From Sacculina carcini (lineage: Eukaryota > Arthropoda > Thecostraca > Sacculinidae): 64,000 nt of DNA. This document shows positions 30,511 to 40,171 of this stretch, in pieces. The DNA lies in NCBI GenBank assembly GCA_916048095.2, contig OU696586.1:6521249-6585248 (forward strand), given 5' to 3'. The position numbers and the translations under genes are program-made. The stretch's first letter is position 1. Each line of letters begins with the position of its first letter. Below the pieces are notes generated by a model that saw only the letters and a program-made list of their open reading frames with translations, did not search any database and was not told the origin of the DNA.

Positions 30511-32460
30511 TGAGTGAATCTTGTCTTTATCAGATCTTGCACATAGTAGTAAGGCCATGCGTTGTCGCTTGTGTATATCACAACGTTTGACGAACTAAGT
30601 GCCAAGCTATGTGTCTGGTCTACCTCTGTGTGAATTTGGTCGTGTTCTCTTCTGGATTTTTAGTTTTGAGTGATCTTGCACATAGTAGTAAGGCCATGCG
30701 TTGTCGCTTGTGTATATCACAACGTTTGACGAACTAAGTGCCAAGCTATGTGTCTGGTCTACCTCTGTGTGAATTGTGTCGTGTTCTCTTCTGGTTGTTT
30801 AGTTTTGAGTGAATCTTGTCTTTATCAGATCTTGCACATAGTAGTAAGGCCATGCGTTGTCGCTTGTGTATATCACAACGTTTGACGAACTAAGTGCCAA
30901 GCTATGTGTCTGGTCTATTTCTGTGTAAATTATGTCGTGTTCTCTTCTAGTTGTCTATTTTAGAGTGAATCTTGTCTTTATCAGATCTTGCACATAGTAG
31001 TAAGGCCATGCGTTGTCGCTTGTGTATATCACAACGTTTGACGAACTAAGTGCCAAGCTATGTGTCTGGTCTATTTCTGTGTGAGTTGTGTCGTGTTCTC
31101 TTCTGGCTGTTTAGTTTTGAGTGAATCTTGTCTTCTCTATCAGATCTTGCACATAGTAGTAAGGCCATGCGTTGTCGCTTGTGTATATCACAACGTTTGA
31201 CGAACTAAGTGCCAAGCTATGTGTCTGGTCTATTTCTGTGTAAATTATGTCGTGTTCTCTTCTAGTTGTCTATTTTAGAGTGAATCTTGTCTTTATCAGA
31301 TCTTGCACATAGTAGTAAGGCCATGCGTTGTCGCTTGTGTATATCACAACGTTTGACGAACTAAGTGCCAAGCTATGTGTCTGGTCTATTTCTGTGTGAG
31401 TTGTGTCGTGTTCTCTTCTGGCTGTTTAGTTTTGAGTGAATCTTGTCTTCTCTATCAGATCTTGCACATAGTAGTAAGGCCATGCGTTGTCGCTTGTGTA
31501 TATCACAACGTTTGACGAACTAAGTGCCAAGCTATGTGTCTGGTCTATTTCTGTGTAAATTATGTCGTGTTCTCTTCTAGTTGTCTATTTTAGAGTGAAT
31601 CTTGTCTTTATCAGATCTTGCACATAGTAGTAAGGCCATGCGTTGTCGCTTGTGTATATCACAACGTTTGACGAACTAAGTGCCAAGCTATGTGTCTGGT
31701 CTATTTCTGTGTGAGTTGTGTCGTGTTCTCTTCTGGCTGTTTAGTTTTGAGTGAATCTTGTCTTCTCTATCAGATCTTGCACATAGTAGTAAGGCCATGC
31801 GTTGTCGCTTGTGTATATCACAACGTTTGACGAACTAAGTGCCAAGCTATGTGTCTGGTCTATTTCTGTGTGAGTTGTGTCGTGTTCTCTTCTGGTTGTC
31901 TATTTTTGAGTGAATCTTGTCTTCTCTATCAGATCTTGCACATAGTAGTAAGGCCATGCGTTGTCGCTTGTGTATATCACAACGTTTGACGAACTAAGTG
32001 CCAAGCTATGTGTCTGGTCTATTTCTGTGTGAGTTGTGTCGTGTTCTCTTCTGGTTGTCTATTTTAGAGTGAATCTTGTCTTCTCTATCAGATCTTGCAC
32101 ATAGTAGTAAGGCCATGCGTTGTCGCTTGTGTATATCACAACGTTTGACGAACTAAGTGCCAAGCTATGTGTCTGGTCTATTTCTGTGTAAATTATGTCG
32201 TGTTCTCTTCTGGTTGTCTATTTTAGAGTGAATCTTGTCTTCTCTATCAGATCTTGCACATAGTAGTAAGGCCATGCGTTGTAGCTTGTGTATATCACAA
32301 CGTTTGACGAACTAAGTGCCAAGCTATGTGTCTGGTCTATTTCTGTGTGAATTGTGTCGTGTTCTCTTCTGATTGTCTATTATCTGAAGCTATGTGTCTG
32401 ATCTACCTCTGTGTGAATTGTGTTGTGTCTTGTGTTCTCTACTGCTGGTCTAGTTTTCAG
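30511..32460. repeat. Satellite array, ~12 units of ~157 bp with dimeric higher-order repeat
   Basis: The core GCGTTGTCGCTTGTGTATAT recurs at about 30559, 30697, 30854, 31010, 31168, 31325, 31483, 31638, 31798, 31957, 32116 and 32276. Most spacings are 155-160; the first is 138. From 30854 to 31798 two unit types alternate: A with GTAAATTATGTCG and TTTAGAGTG, and B with GTGAGTTGTGTCG and TTTTGAGTG. This gives three ~315-bp dimers. A partial unit ends the array. Confidence 0.95.
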
Positions 32461-34383
32461 TTGAAACTTTTCTAGTTCTTCTTGATGGGATGTCTTTCTT
32501 TTCGACCCCATGCTTGATTTAGCATTTCATTCAGCATTCCTACTAAACATTTGTTTCCTATTTTGTATTAGTTATTTCCTTTTGTTTCACTTTTTCCATT
32601 TTCTACATCATGGATGCCATTGTTTTTGCATGATTGCCTTTGGAGTTTTGTTGTGTGATTTTATTATTGATAAGGTTCTACGTGCGATTATTTTTTTGTT
32701 TATCGGTTGTTGAATCGGGAAAATATATTTCAACTAGGGGTTAGGCTAAAACATCAATGTGGTTCATTGGATGTCTTAGCTTAACCTATGTGTCTTTCTC
32801 TATCAATATGATCCATGATTTGATTGAAGACGGTATAAAATCTGTGATGAGTAGTGCTCAGACAAGATGTTAAAGTCCTAAAGGAGCCAATGTGACTATT
32901 AGTTGGACTGTTGAGAGTGCCCTCTATATATCTATGAGAAATGAACTATTAAGCGATCTTTCCAAATTTGTGTGCAATACATTTAGCGCGTAATATAGCT
33001 ACAAATGAAGTTGTCTATAATGTTAGAAATGGAATTGTTAGCGATCTGCTTTTGTACAATTTGTTCAACCAGAAATAAAGTATTCTCCATATAGATATTC
33101 TCCACAATTTATTCAACCCGAAATATAGTATTCTCCATATAGAGTTGAATTGAGCGATCTACTTTCTCGCATTTTTGTACAGTACACAAGTTTGTCAAAT
33201 GAAATCCAGTGTAGCATTGTGTTTCCATCATACAACATTTTGTGCCGCGCATACAGGGACACGGCAGAACTTGCACAGCTCTAACGTTTTGAGTGTATGG
33301 ATATATGATTTTCCTGCAAAACAAAAAGCTGGGAGGAATAAACATGACATATTTGCATCAACTCTGTTGTTTCCCTCCAACTAGTTTCGCACGTCTCGTC
33401 GATTAATCTACGGATTGTTATACTCTGATATTGTACTAAGATCTAAGAATCTTCGTTGTGTTATAATGTTTGTAGGACATTCACGGAATAAAACCTGAGC
33501 AACATTGTCAACCTTGTGTTTGTGAAGGCTCCGGGATGACAGCCATCAATTGTGTTCAAGGATGACTCCCATAGTATGAGATGAGAGTATACGCAATAAA
33601 CTGGGGCTTTTTCTACGTTCGTTACGTATGTACGTTTCTACTGCAGCGAACGCAAATACGGTAGGAACACTACCCGTGTATTATCGCCATCTCTCTTGAC
33701 AAGCGAATGAATTCGGCACTGGTTGAGCTTACACGAACGCTAAACTATAGGTCGTTGACCCCGCCGGTCACGTGCGGTCACAATGCTCCCTGCGCCAGGC
33801 GCGTTGCTCAGGTTGTAGTATGCTCAGGTTTTACATCAAGGCTATACAACAATTACTAAAAGTCAATGTACGTACAATTATGCATATCATATCTGCACAT
33901 ATCTATGTATGCAGAATTCATAACAACAAATTTATTTTTTATAGCGCACACATTAATCAGAGGCGCGAAATGGTATAAAATAATTGGACGAAAGAAAACA
34001 AAATTAAGTAGCTCAGTACGATGCATGGATATGTAATCCGTATAGAATATGTGAGACTGAATGACACTGCCTGATTTTATATTGTGTTCTTATACTGTTC
34101 TATCTGCTAAGGAAATTATATGAATGAGAAAAACAATGAAATAACTAAATTTTCAAATGTGGAAATATAGCGAACAACTGGTAAGCCTACATTTATGGTA
34201 CGTCACTAAATAACTATGGTACGTAACTAAATAACTAAATTCTCAAATGTGGAAATATAGCGAAACTCTAGATAGCGAATAACTGGTAAGCCTACATTTA
34301 TGGTACGTCACTGTAAACGTCATCAGTGACGTCACGCTAAAGGAAAGAGTATGGGATAAATTTAGACATTGTGTCTCAACTTC
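32461..34383. other. Unassigned right part of TIR-X
   Basis: No recognisable gene. It holds an internal direct repeat around TATTCTCCATATAGA (about 33078-33145). A ~60-bp subterminal direct repeat, AAATGTGGAAATATAGCGAA..GGTAAGCCTACATTTATGG, occurs at about 34156-34206 and 34246-34310. A TGACGTCA site is at 34327-34334. Confidence 0.6.
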
Positions 34384-34398
34384 TCTTGGGCCGTCACA
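34384..34398 (-). repeat. TIR-X right terminal inverted repeat
   Basis: TCTTGGGCCGTCACA, the reverse complement of 22868-22882. It is followed by ACGG (34399-34402) and the resumed Gypsy D LTR. Confidence 0.85.
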
Positions 34399-34564
34399 AC
34401 GGTAAGTTGTTGTTGTTGTTTGAGAGAAGCGCTTCGGCCGGTGTCGGCCATTTCGCGCTGTACCACTTCCTAGTTTACTTCCTGCTGTATTGGCGTAATA
34501 CAAACACACTATTATGATTATTGCACGTCTCGCTGAAGCTCAGAAAAACTTGTTGCACCTCCCA

Positions 34565-37500
34565 TTAAAGCTTTGCAAACAAATCTATATCATAAAGGTA
34601 CTTGAGTAGTAGTCGAATCGCGTTCGGGTGGTCAGGATGTAAAATATTGATGAGATTAAAATGGATGTTTGTGGAGTGGCAGTAGGAACGTAAGGGTTGC
34701 CGCGAGACCTCATACAACTCGCATTCCGTGATTATATGAATACACGTGAGAGGAGTTCGACAGTGTGAGCATATAGGTGGAGATGTCTTCTCCAATAAAT
34801 AATTGTGTGTTATCCTAGTGCATCCCAGTCTTAGTCTCGCGATTACTCGCTGCGCTTTCCTTGGTAAATTGTCATCCAGCCATGGAGTGACTGATTTCTT
34901 TATGGCCCCAAGTGCATAATTATGTCTGTGACTGGTCCACTTTTGTTGGAAAGACTCGCATGTAGCCGTATTCACAATCTGTCTTATTGTCTGCTTACAC
35001 GCTGGATACTGGTGAATATCGCTCGATTCCAACGCAGCTTTTGCTTCCGCATCTGCCCTCTCATTGCCCTTCACGCCACAATGCCCTGGTATCCACACCA
35101 GTATACAGTCGGAGTTCGATGTTATACGATGTAAAATATTTAAAATTGATAAAAGTATAAAATCCGATGAAAGACTATTGGAAATGTAGACTAGTGCAGA
35201 TCTCGAATCACTCAGAATTAAAGTTTTTTGTACCCGATGCTCTTCCACGTATCTCAAAGCTCTGTATATTGCGTACAGCTCAGTATTGAAAACCGTGACA
35301 TATGAAGGCAGACGGAACCTTGATATGCACGCACTACCCTGATGTTTGGTGTATATTGCGCATCCTGACTTTCCTTTGCACTTTGATCCATCCGTATATA
35401 TTTGGGCATAGTCGCTATAATGCGAAATGTACTCCGCAAACGCCATTGAGACCTCAGTATCTGATACCTGCGCTTTGGTCGCATCCAGTAGGAAATGGAT
35501 TTTTGGAGCTGTCTTGTACCAGGGCGGTATGTCGTAGACTAGGCCATTTCGGTGAGGTACTGCCACATTGAGCTCCTGAATATACTCCCTCGCTCGTCTA
35601 TTAAGCATCCGTTTGGATAACTGCTTTCTGGAGGAAAAATTGGGCATGTTATCACCGATATTTGTATAAGGATGAGCGATGTGGTTATAGCTGGTGTGTA
35701 CTTTCAACGTGTAACGTAGCACGATATTCTTGCGTCGTGTGCTCAGTTCTGGAAAGCCGGTATACGCTCGCAGGGCCTCGACTGGTGTCGTTCTGTACGC
35801 ACCTGTTATCAGCCGAAGAGCCTCGTTTTGGATTGGTTCTAAAAGACTAAGAATGGAAGGGCTCGCCGATGAGTATGACTGTAGTCCATAGTCAAAAATC
35901 GATAAAATCAATGTTTTAAAAACCTTATGGAGAACGGAAACGCTCGCACCGGCGTGTTTATTCCCAGCTATAATACGTAATATGTTTAATCGCTTCTGAC
36001 AGCGCGCCTTCAAGTCTATTATATGTTCCCGCATGGTGAGTCTTTTATCCAGCACGATACCTAGAAACTTTTGTGATTGTCGGTACGGAATTATTTCGCC
36101 ACCCAACCTCAATGTTTCCTGAATTTTATAGCTGTCTATTGAGTATAGCACGGCCGTCGACTTCAGACCAGAAAACTTCATGTGGTTTGCTTTGGCCCAT
36201 AGTGCTAAAACATCTAGAGCTTCTTGAAGTTGAGCGCTCATGATAGCCACGTTTTCACCTTGAATCCAAATGGCGCTGTCATCGGCGTAAATCGCATATT
36301 GGATATTTGCTGGCATATCGCTGAACATATCATTCACCATCAAGTTGAATAGGATTGGCGACAGACAACTTCCTTGTGGTAACCCAATATCCATGCTATA
36401 CTGGTCCGAATATATGCCTGCGAGTCGTGTTCTAAAAAATCTCCTACCTGACAGAAAGTTTTTTATATATTCCGCCATATTACCCCTCAAGCCCATGTCG
36501 TGTATTTTTCGCAACAATATTCCCGGTATAACTGTATCATAAGCGTTGGTCAGATCTAGATATACGACCAGTGTACACTGCTTGTTGACAAAGCCCGTTC
36601 TTATTATATTTTCCAGCCTGACTACCGAGTCTACTGCCGATCGACTGGGACGAAATCCACTCTGATAGTGATCGAGCACATTGTTTGTCTCAAGAATGTA
36701 AGAAACTCTGGCTGTCACCATCCTCTCAAGAAGTTTTCCCATACAACTGGTCAAGGATATTGGTCGGTAGGACTTGGGAGAATCGCGGGGTTTTCCCTTC
36801 TTCAGAAGTGGTACAATTGTTGAGTGTTTCCATGATGCAGGATAAGAATGTGTTCTCCACAAGGAATTAAAAAATACTAAGACGTGATAAAAGGATTCAG
36901 ATGATATATGTCTTAAAAAATCGTAATGTATGTTGTCTGGTCCAACCGCCGTATGGCCTGATCGGTTGATCGCTCTTTTTAATTCCAGAGCTGTAAAATC
37001 GAGATTATATTCGTACATGGTGGGGTGATCGAAAGCGTTGTCTGGCAATTCAATCTCTAGCATTGCCGATGGTTCAATGCCGTGATATGCCTGAATACAA
37101 CTTGTTCTAGCCATATGTTCTGCTATTTTGTTGGCGACAACTTTTGGCTCGCTGATACGACTGCCCTCTATATTCAGGATTGGCATAGCTACTGGCGTCC
37201 AGCTGCCATTGAGTGCTCTGATCCCTCTCCAGATCGCTGATATAGGTGTCGATGGGGTAAAAGAGTCAATAAAATTATGCCATGCTAAAATCTTATTCCT
37301 CCTAATCACCCTCCTAGTGACGGCTCGCTCCCTACACAAGGCTATTTTCGCAGCTATCGTTTTAGTTCGCAGATAAAACCTAAGTGCTCTCTTTCGTTTT
37401 GCAACCGCACAACGGCATTCATTGTTGAACCATGGAACAGGTGTCTTTCTGGGTGGACGGCGTTTCCAAGGAATGGAGAGTCGAGCAGCAGAGATGATTT

Positions 37501-38320
37501 GACTTGTTATGCTGTCGGTGCTATTGTCGACGTCTATACCATCTACTCGATCCAAAACGCAGCATTGCCTGAAAAGAGACCAGTTTGCCTTGGCCATGTT
37601 CCATGTTGGTAGCCATTGTTGATGAGCAGACCTATCACCAGCTGACATTAAAATGGGGTAGTGGTCTGAATCTTGCGTATCTACGTGTACGGACCAATTC
37701 AACCACTGCGCTACTTCTGGTGAACAAATAGATAGGTCGATTGATGATGTATTAGCCGTAGAGATGTTAAAAAACGTGGAAGATCCGTCATTCAAGAGAG
37801 TCAGTGAGAAATTGGAGATAAAATTTTCTATTGACCTGCCCTTACATGTTGTACGGTTCGATCCCCAGGTAGTACTTTGCGCGTTAAAATCTCCTAAAAT
37901 AAGCATCCTGTTATTCAAAGACGCGTGAACTGTTTCAAGATGTCGTGTTATTGTTTCAGCTGTAGTATCTGGTGGCAGATACGTGCTTACTACATCAACA
38001 AGCCTGTGGTTGAGCCGCACTGTACACCCTACTGTGGCAATATCACTTGTCTGCATACTAATCGGACTCTGAGGGACACTATTGGCGATGTAAAGCGCTG
38101 CTCCACCTCGTCGTCGTCCATTTTGCACACAGTCATCGCGATATAACGTATAGCCGTGTATGTTGTAATTGTGTGTGTCTGTGGGCTTAAACCATGTCTC
38201 TTGTATAGCAATAACACTTGGTGATTGCGATGCAAGAAAATAAACGCTCTCTGCCCATTTCGATGGAAGACCTCTAGCGTTCCATTGAATGATAATCGTT
38301 TTATTTTCTTGTTGCGACAT
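34565..38320 (-). CDS. LINE G ORF2: endonuclease, reverse transcriptase, RNase H
   Basis: 1251 codons with no visible break. The protein nicks target DNA and copies the element RNA there (target-primed reverse transcription). APE endonuclease, residues ~1-230: IQWNARGLPSK, IQETWF, GDFNAQSTTWG, DSDHYPIL. RT, ~470-760: KSYRPISLTSCMGKLLERM, QSGFRPSRSAVD, VYLDLTNAYDTV, GLPQGSCLSPILFN and the catalytic YADD at about 678. RNase H, ~965-1090: YTDGSKCKGKSGCAIY, NTELYAI, LSDSRSAL, WIPGHCGVKGNERADAEA. A C-terminal zinc-like CSHC..HIITEC lies at about 1177. RNase H after RT points to the I superfamily. The start ATG at 38320 is 17 nt after the ORF1 stop. Confidence 0.95.
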   Translation of the reverse strand: MSQQENKTIIIQWNARGLPSKWAESVYFLASQSPSVIAIQETWFKPTDTHNYNIHGYTLYRDDCVQNGRRRGGAALYIANSVPQSPISMQTSDIATVGCTVRLNHRLVDVVSTYLPPDTTAETITRHLETVHASLNNRMLILGDFNAQSTTWGSNRTTCKGRSIENFISNFSLTLLNDGSSTFFNISTANTSSIDLSICSPEVAQWLNWSVHVDTQDSDHYPILMSAGDRSAHQQWLPTWNMAKANWSLFRQCCVLDRVDGIDVDNSTDSITSQIISAARLSIPWKRRPPRKTPVPWFNNECRCAVAKRKRALRFYLRTKTIAAKIALCRERAVTRRVIRRNKILAWHNFIDSFTPSTPISAIWRGIRALNGSWTPVAMPILNIEGSRISEPKVVANKIAEHMARTSCIQAYHGIEPSAMLEIELPDNAFDHPTMYEYNLDFTALELKRAINRSGHTAVGPDNIHYDFLRHISSESFYHVLVFFNSLWRTHSYPASWKHSTIVPLLKKGKPRDSPKSYRPISLTSCMGKLLERMVTARVSYILETNNVLDHYQSGFRPSRSAVDSVVRLENIIRTGFVNKQCTLVVYLDLTNAYDTVIPGILLRKIHDMGLRGNMAEYIKNFLSGRRFFRTRLAGIYSDQYSMDIGLPQGSCLSPILFNLMVNDMFSDMPANIQYAIYADDSAIWIQGENVAIMSAQLQEALDVLALWAKANHMKFSGLKSTAVLYSIDSYKIQETLRLGGEIIPYRQSQKFLGIVLDKRLTMREHIIDLKARCQKRLNILRIIAGNKHAGASVSVLHKVFKTLILSIFDYGLQSYSSASPSILSLLEPIQNEALRLITGAYRTTPVEALRAYTGFPELSTRRKNIVLRYTLKVHTSYNHIAHPYTNIGDNMPNFSSRKQLSKRMLNRRAREYIQELNVAVPHRNGLVYDIPPWYKTAPKIHFLLDATKAQVSDTEVSMAFAEYISHYSDYAQIYTDGSKCKGKSGCAIYTKHQGSACISRFRLPSYVTVFNTELYAIYRALRYVEEHRVQKTLILSDSRSALVYISNSLSSDFILLSILNILHRITSNSDCILVWIPGHCGVKGNERADAEAKAALESSDIHQYPACKQTIRQIVNTATCESFQQKWTSHRHNYALGAIKKSVTPWLDDNLPRKAQRVIARLRLGCTRITHNYLLEKTSPPICSHCRTPLTCIHIITECELYEVSRQPLRSYCHSTNIHFNLINILHPDHPNAIRLLLKYLYDIDLFAKL

Positions 38321-38337
38321 ATTTATCTACATCAATG

Positions 38338-39828
38338 TCAGCTTCTGACATGAGGCAGATTGTTTTGGGAGAATGAGTTGTGATTTGATTTTAAGTGTGA
38401 GTGTTCCTTTTTGTGTTGTAGTGTTTTCTGTTGATTCTGTGTGGTTTGTAATGTATTCTGAGTGGCTTGCATGTTTTGAGATGTTTTTGAAAGATGTGCA
38501 TCACTTTGCAGTGTTTTCTGATGATTTGTACAGTAGGAATGGTCTGCTGAGACATGTCGTTTCCGATCTATGTGTGTACGTGATATTTTTGTGTTCTCCA
38601 CTTCAGCTGATACTTGTGTGCTAGTCTCTTCTGTTTGCACCTCGCGATGGTTGTCATCACGCCTTGACAGTATTGTCAAAGGAGGTAGACCTGGAATTGG
38701 ATCAGTCTGTGTTGTTGAGTGCACCATTTGTGGTTTTTGTGTGTCACCTACTACCGCTGAGTAAGGTTTTCGCGAAGTGTTAGGTGAACTTTCAGCCTGC
38801 ATTTTTCGCGCTTCCTTGAAAGAAACATTGTGAATGGCCTTGATACGACAAATGTCTCTTTCCTGTTGCCATGTTGGACATTCATTGGACCCAGTTGTGT
38901 GTGTCTCACTTTTACAATTGTAACAGTGTTGTGGTCGCGAGCATGGACTGTCACTGTGCGCTGTTTCACCGCACCCGCTACACACTGGTTGTCTACGACA
39001 ATTGCGTGTGCCGTGACCATAGCTGTGGCAGTTGAAACAACGCATTGGTTTGGGAATATATACGCGTACCTCATACCGTATGAATCCTGCGTGTACATGT
39101 TCGGGGCGATTGGTTCTGTCAAAGGTCAAAATCAGCAAGTTAGTTGGCACGCGGTCCCCCGACCTGATCGTGCTTACACGGTACACCTCAGTTACTCCCT
39201 CACTCTCCATTCCGCTCTGTATCTCTGTCTCCGTGAGCTCACGCAATTCAGGGGCATAGATTAATCCTCTGCTGCTGTTTCTTCTCGAGTCTAGTTCGCT
39301 AGTCACGGGCTGTTGACAAAACTCCTTCAAACTCAGCAGTTTCCCTGTTTGTTTGGCATTGTGAGTCTTAATAATTATTGAGCCATCAAACAGTGTTTCA
39401 TATTTGAACATTTGGTTTCCAAGATGATATTTCAGCTCATTGCAGGGCCAGAACGGACCAATCTTGCGAAAAGAGAACGAATTGTTTGCTTTCAGCACTA
39501 CGTAAGATCCCTCTGGGTCAAATTGCTTAGCCTTACTTGTTGCCGGGTCATTTCGGATTCTAGTAGTCACCATACGTTCATTTGTGTTAGGCATCTGACA
39601 TTTCGTGATCTGGTTCGAAGCCGGGTCAGTTCCATTTGTTTGTTTCTTACGGTCATCCATTCGATTGAGAGTTTTCGGGTACGTAGTGGGTGCCGCGCCA
39701 ATTCCAGACCCCACTGATTCGTCACTCAATGAGGACTCCTCAGTAGAGTGTTTTCTCATTCTCCGTTTTTTTCGGGTTTTCCGGGGCCCAGGGGGTCCAG
39801 GGGACCCCCCCACAACCGGTTTGGGCAT
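38338..39828 (-). CDS. LINE G ORF1: RNA-binding protein with CCHC knuckles
   Basis: About 496 residues from the likely start, MPKPVVGGSPGPPGP. In this LINE group ORF1 proteins coat the element RNA. Three zinc knuckles lie in the middle: CFNCHSYGHGTRNC, CSGCGETAHSDSPC and CYNCKSETHTTGSNEC. Before them is an RRM-like segment (GSYVVLKANNSFSFRKIGPF). The C-terminal third is rich in Gln, Ser and Thr. The frame stays open upstream through the 5' UTR and into the Gypsy D LTR to 40149, but that part is outside the element (its 5' end is 39982) and is taken as chance. Confidence 0.9.
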   Translation of the reverse strand: MPKPVVGGSPGPPGPRKTRKKRRMRKHSTEESSLSDESVGSGIGAAPTTYPKTLNRMDDRKKQTNGTDPASNQITKCQMPNTNERMVTTRIRNDPATSKAKQFDPEGSYVVLKANNSFSFRKIGPFWPCNELKYHLGNQMFKYETLFDGSIIIKTHNAKQTGKLLSLKEFCQQPVTSELDSRRNSSRGLIYAPELRELTETEIQSGMESEGVTEVYRVSTIRSGDRVPTNLLILTFDRTNRPEHVHAGFIRYEVRVYIPKPMRCFNCHSYGHGTRNCRRQPVCSGCGETAHSDSPCSRPQHCYNCKSETHTTGSNECPTWQQERDICRIKAIHNVSFKEARKMQAESSPNTSRKPYSAVVGDTQKPQMVHSTTQTDPIPGLPPLTILSRRDDNHREVQTEETSTQVSAEVENTKISRTHIDRKRHVSADHSYCTNHQKTLQSDAHLSKTSQNMQATQNTLQTTQNQQKTLQHKKEHSHLKSNHNSFSQNNLPHVRS

Positions 39829-39989
39829 TGAGTACACCAGTCTATAGAAGATTGGAAATCTCTCACCGGGTTTGAAGTGAAGAAGAAAAAGAGGGCGTGT
39901 CGGTACAAATGCTGCGTCAAAGTCCACTGGAAGAAAGATCTTGACACCACCAAAGCACAAACACGAATGAACTCGTGTGACTCGGTAAG

Positions 39990-40171
39990 ACTCGTGTGTG
40001 TATTGCTTGCGCCACCGATGCATAATATACAATTTAACATGTAGCAGATCGAGCACATACATATTTATATATAACATGATGCGATATAATGTGATGATCA
40101 AATGAATACATAATAATAGCAATGACAATAAAATAAAGATGAAATGCACTGATTGTGGCGCATCGGCTACA
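39990..40171 (-). repeat. Gypsy D 5' LTR, outer half
   Basis: Identical by eye to 18548-18729. With 22802-22867 and 34403-34406 it completes the LTR. It is followed by TSD CCCT at 40172-40175. Confidence 0.92.

Larger units (their letters stand above)
22868..34398. mobile_element. TIR-X: 11.5-kb terminal-inverted-repeat element of unknown family
   Basis: It lies between two halves of the Gypsy D 5' LTR. The left end TGTGACGGCCCAAGA (22868-22882) is perfectly repeated, inverted, at the right end (34384-34398). It is flanked by ACGG (22864-22867, 34399-34402). Removing it restores GCGTACGGTAAGACTCG exactly as in the intact LTR at 18479-18729. TG..CA ends with 4-bp duplications recall Ginger-type or LTR-type integrases, but I see no integrase, transposase or internal LTRs. 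Cargo: inverted 253-bp arms, SINE pieces, a hAT MITE, LINE 3' remnants, a truncated CR1/L2-type LINE and a satellite array. It is probably non-autonomous. Confidence 0.8.
34407..39982 (-). mobile_element. LINE G: apparently full-length I-type non-LTR retrotransposon
   Basis: 5.6 kb with both frames open, a 7-bp TSD CGGTAAG (34400-34406, 39983-39989) and a 3' end made of CAA repeats (TTGTTG.. on the plus strand at 34407). The architecture is ORF1 with CCHC knuckles, then ORF2 with endonuclease, RT and RNase H, as in the I superfamily. Its target overlaps the ACGG duplication of TIR-X, so it came later. It is inside the very young Gypsy D LTR and could be an active or recently active copy. Confidence 0.92.
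18479..40171 (-). mobile_element. Gypsy-superfamily LTR element 'Gypsy D', very young, 5' LTR split by TIR-X and LINE G
   Basis: Inserted in the RT region of Copia B with a 4-bp TSD, CCCT (18475-18478, 40172-40175). The left LTR is 18479-18729. The right LTR is present in two halves, 22802-22867 and 34403-34406 plus 39990-40171, which together reproduce the left LTR with no difference I can see. The interior (18730-22801) carries open gag and pol frames, overlapping as is usual where the family uses a frameshift. It has one visible break, the foreign insertion in its 5' LTR. Likely age is very recent. Confidence 0.92.

Noticed and set aside
30511-32460. CRISPR-like array of regular repeats
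   Set aside because: The whole ~157-bp unit, including the parts between cores, is conserved. There are no unique spacers, and the setting is eukaryotic transposon sequence. It is a satellite.
22868-34398. Reading TIR-X as a Polinton/Maverick or a retrovirus-like element
   Set aside because: The ends are TG..CA with a 4-bp duplication, not the AG.. ends and 6-bp duplication of Polintons. No polymerase, capsid, protease or integrase part is visible. The two ends are not direct repeats, so there are no LTRs.
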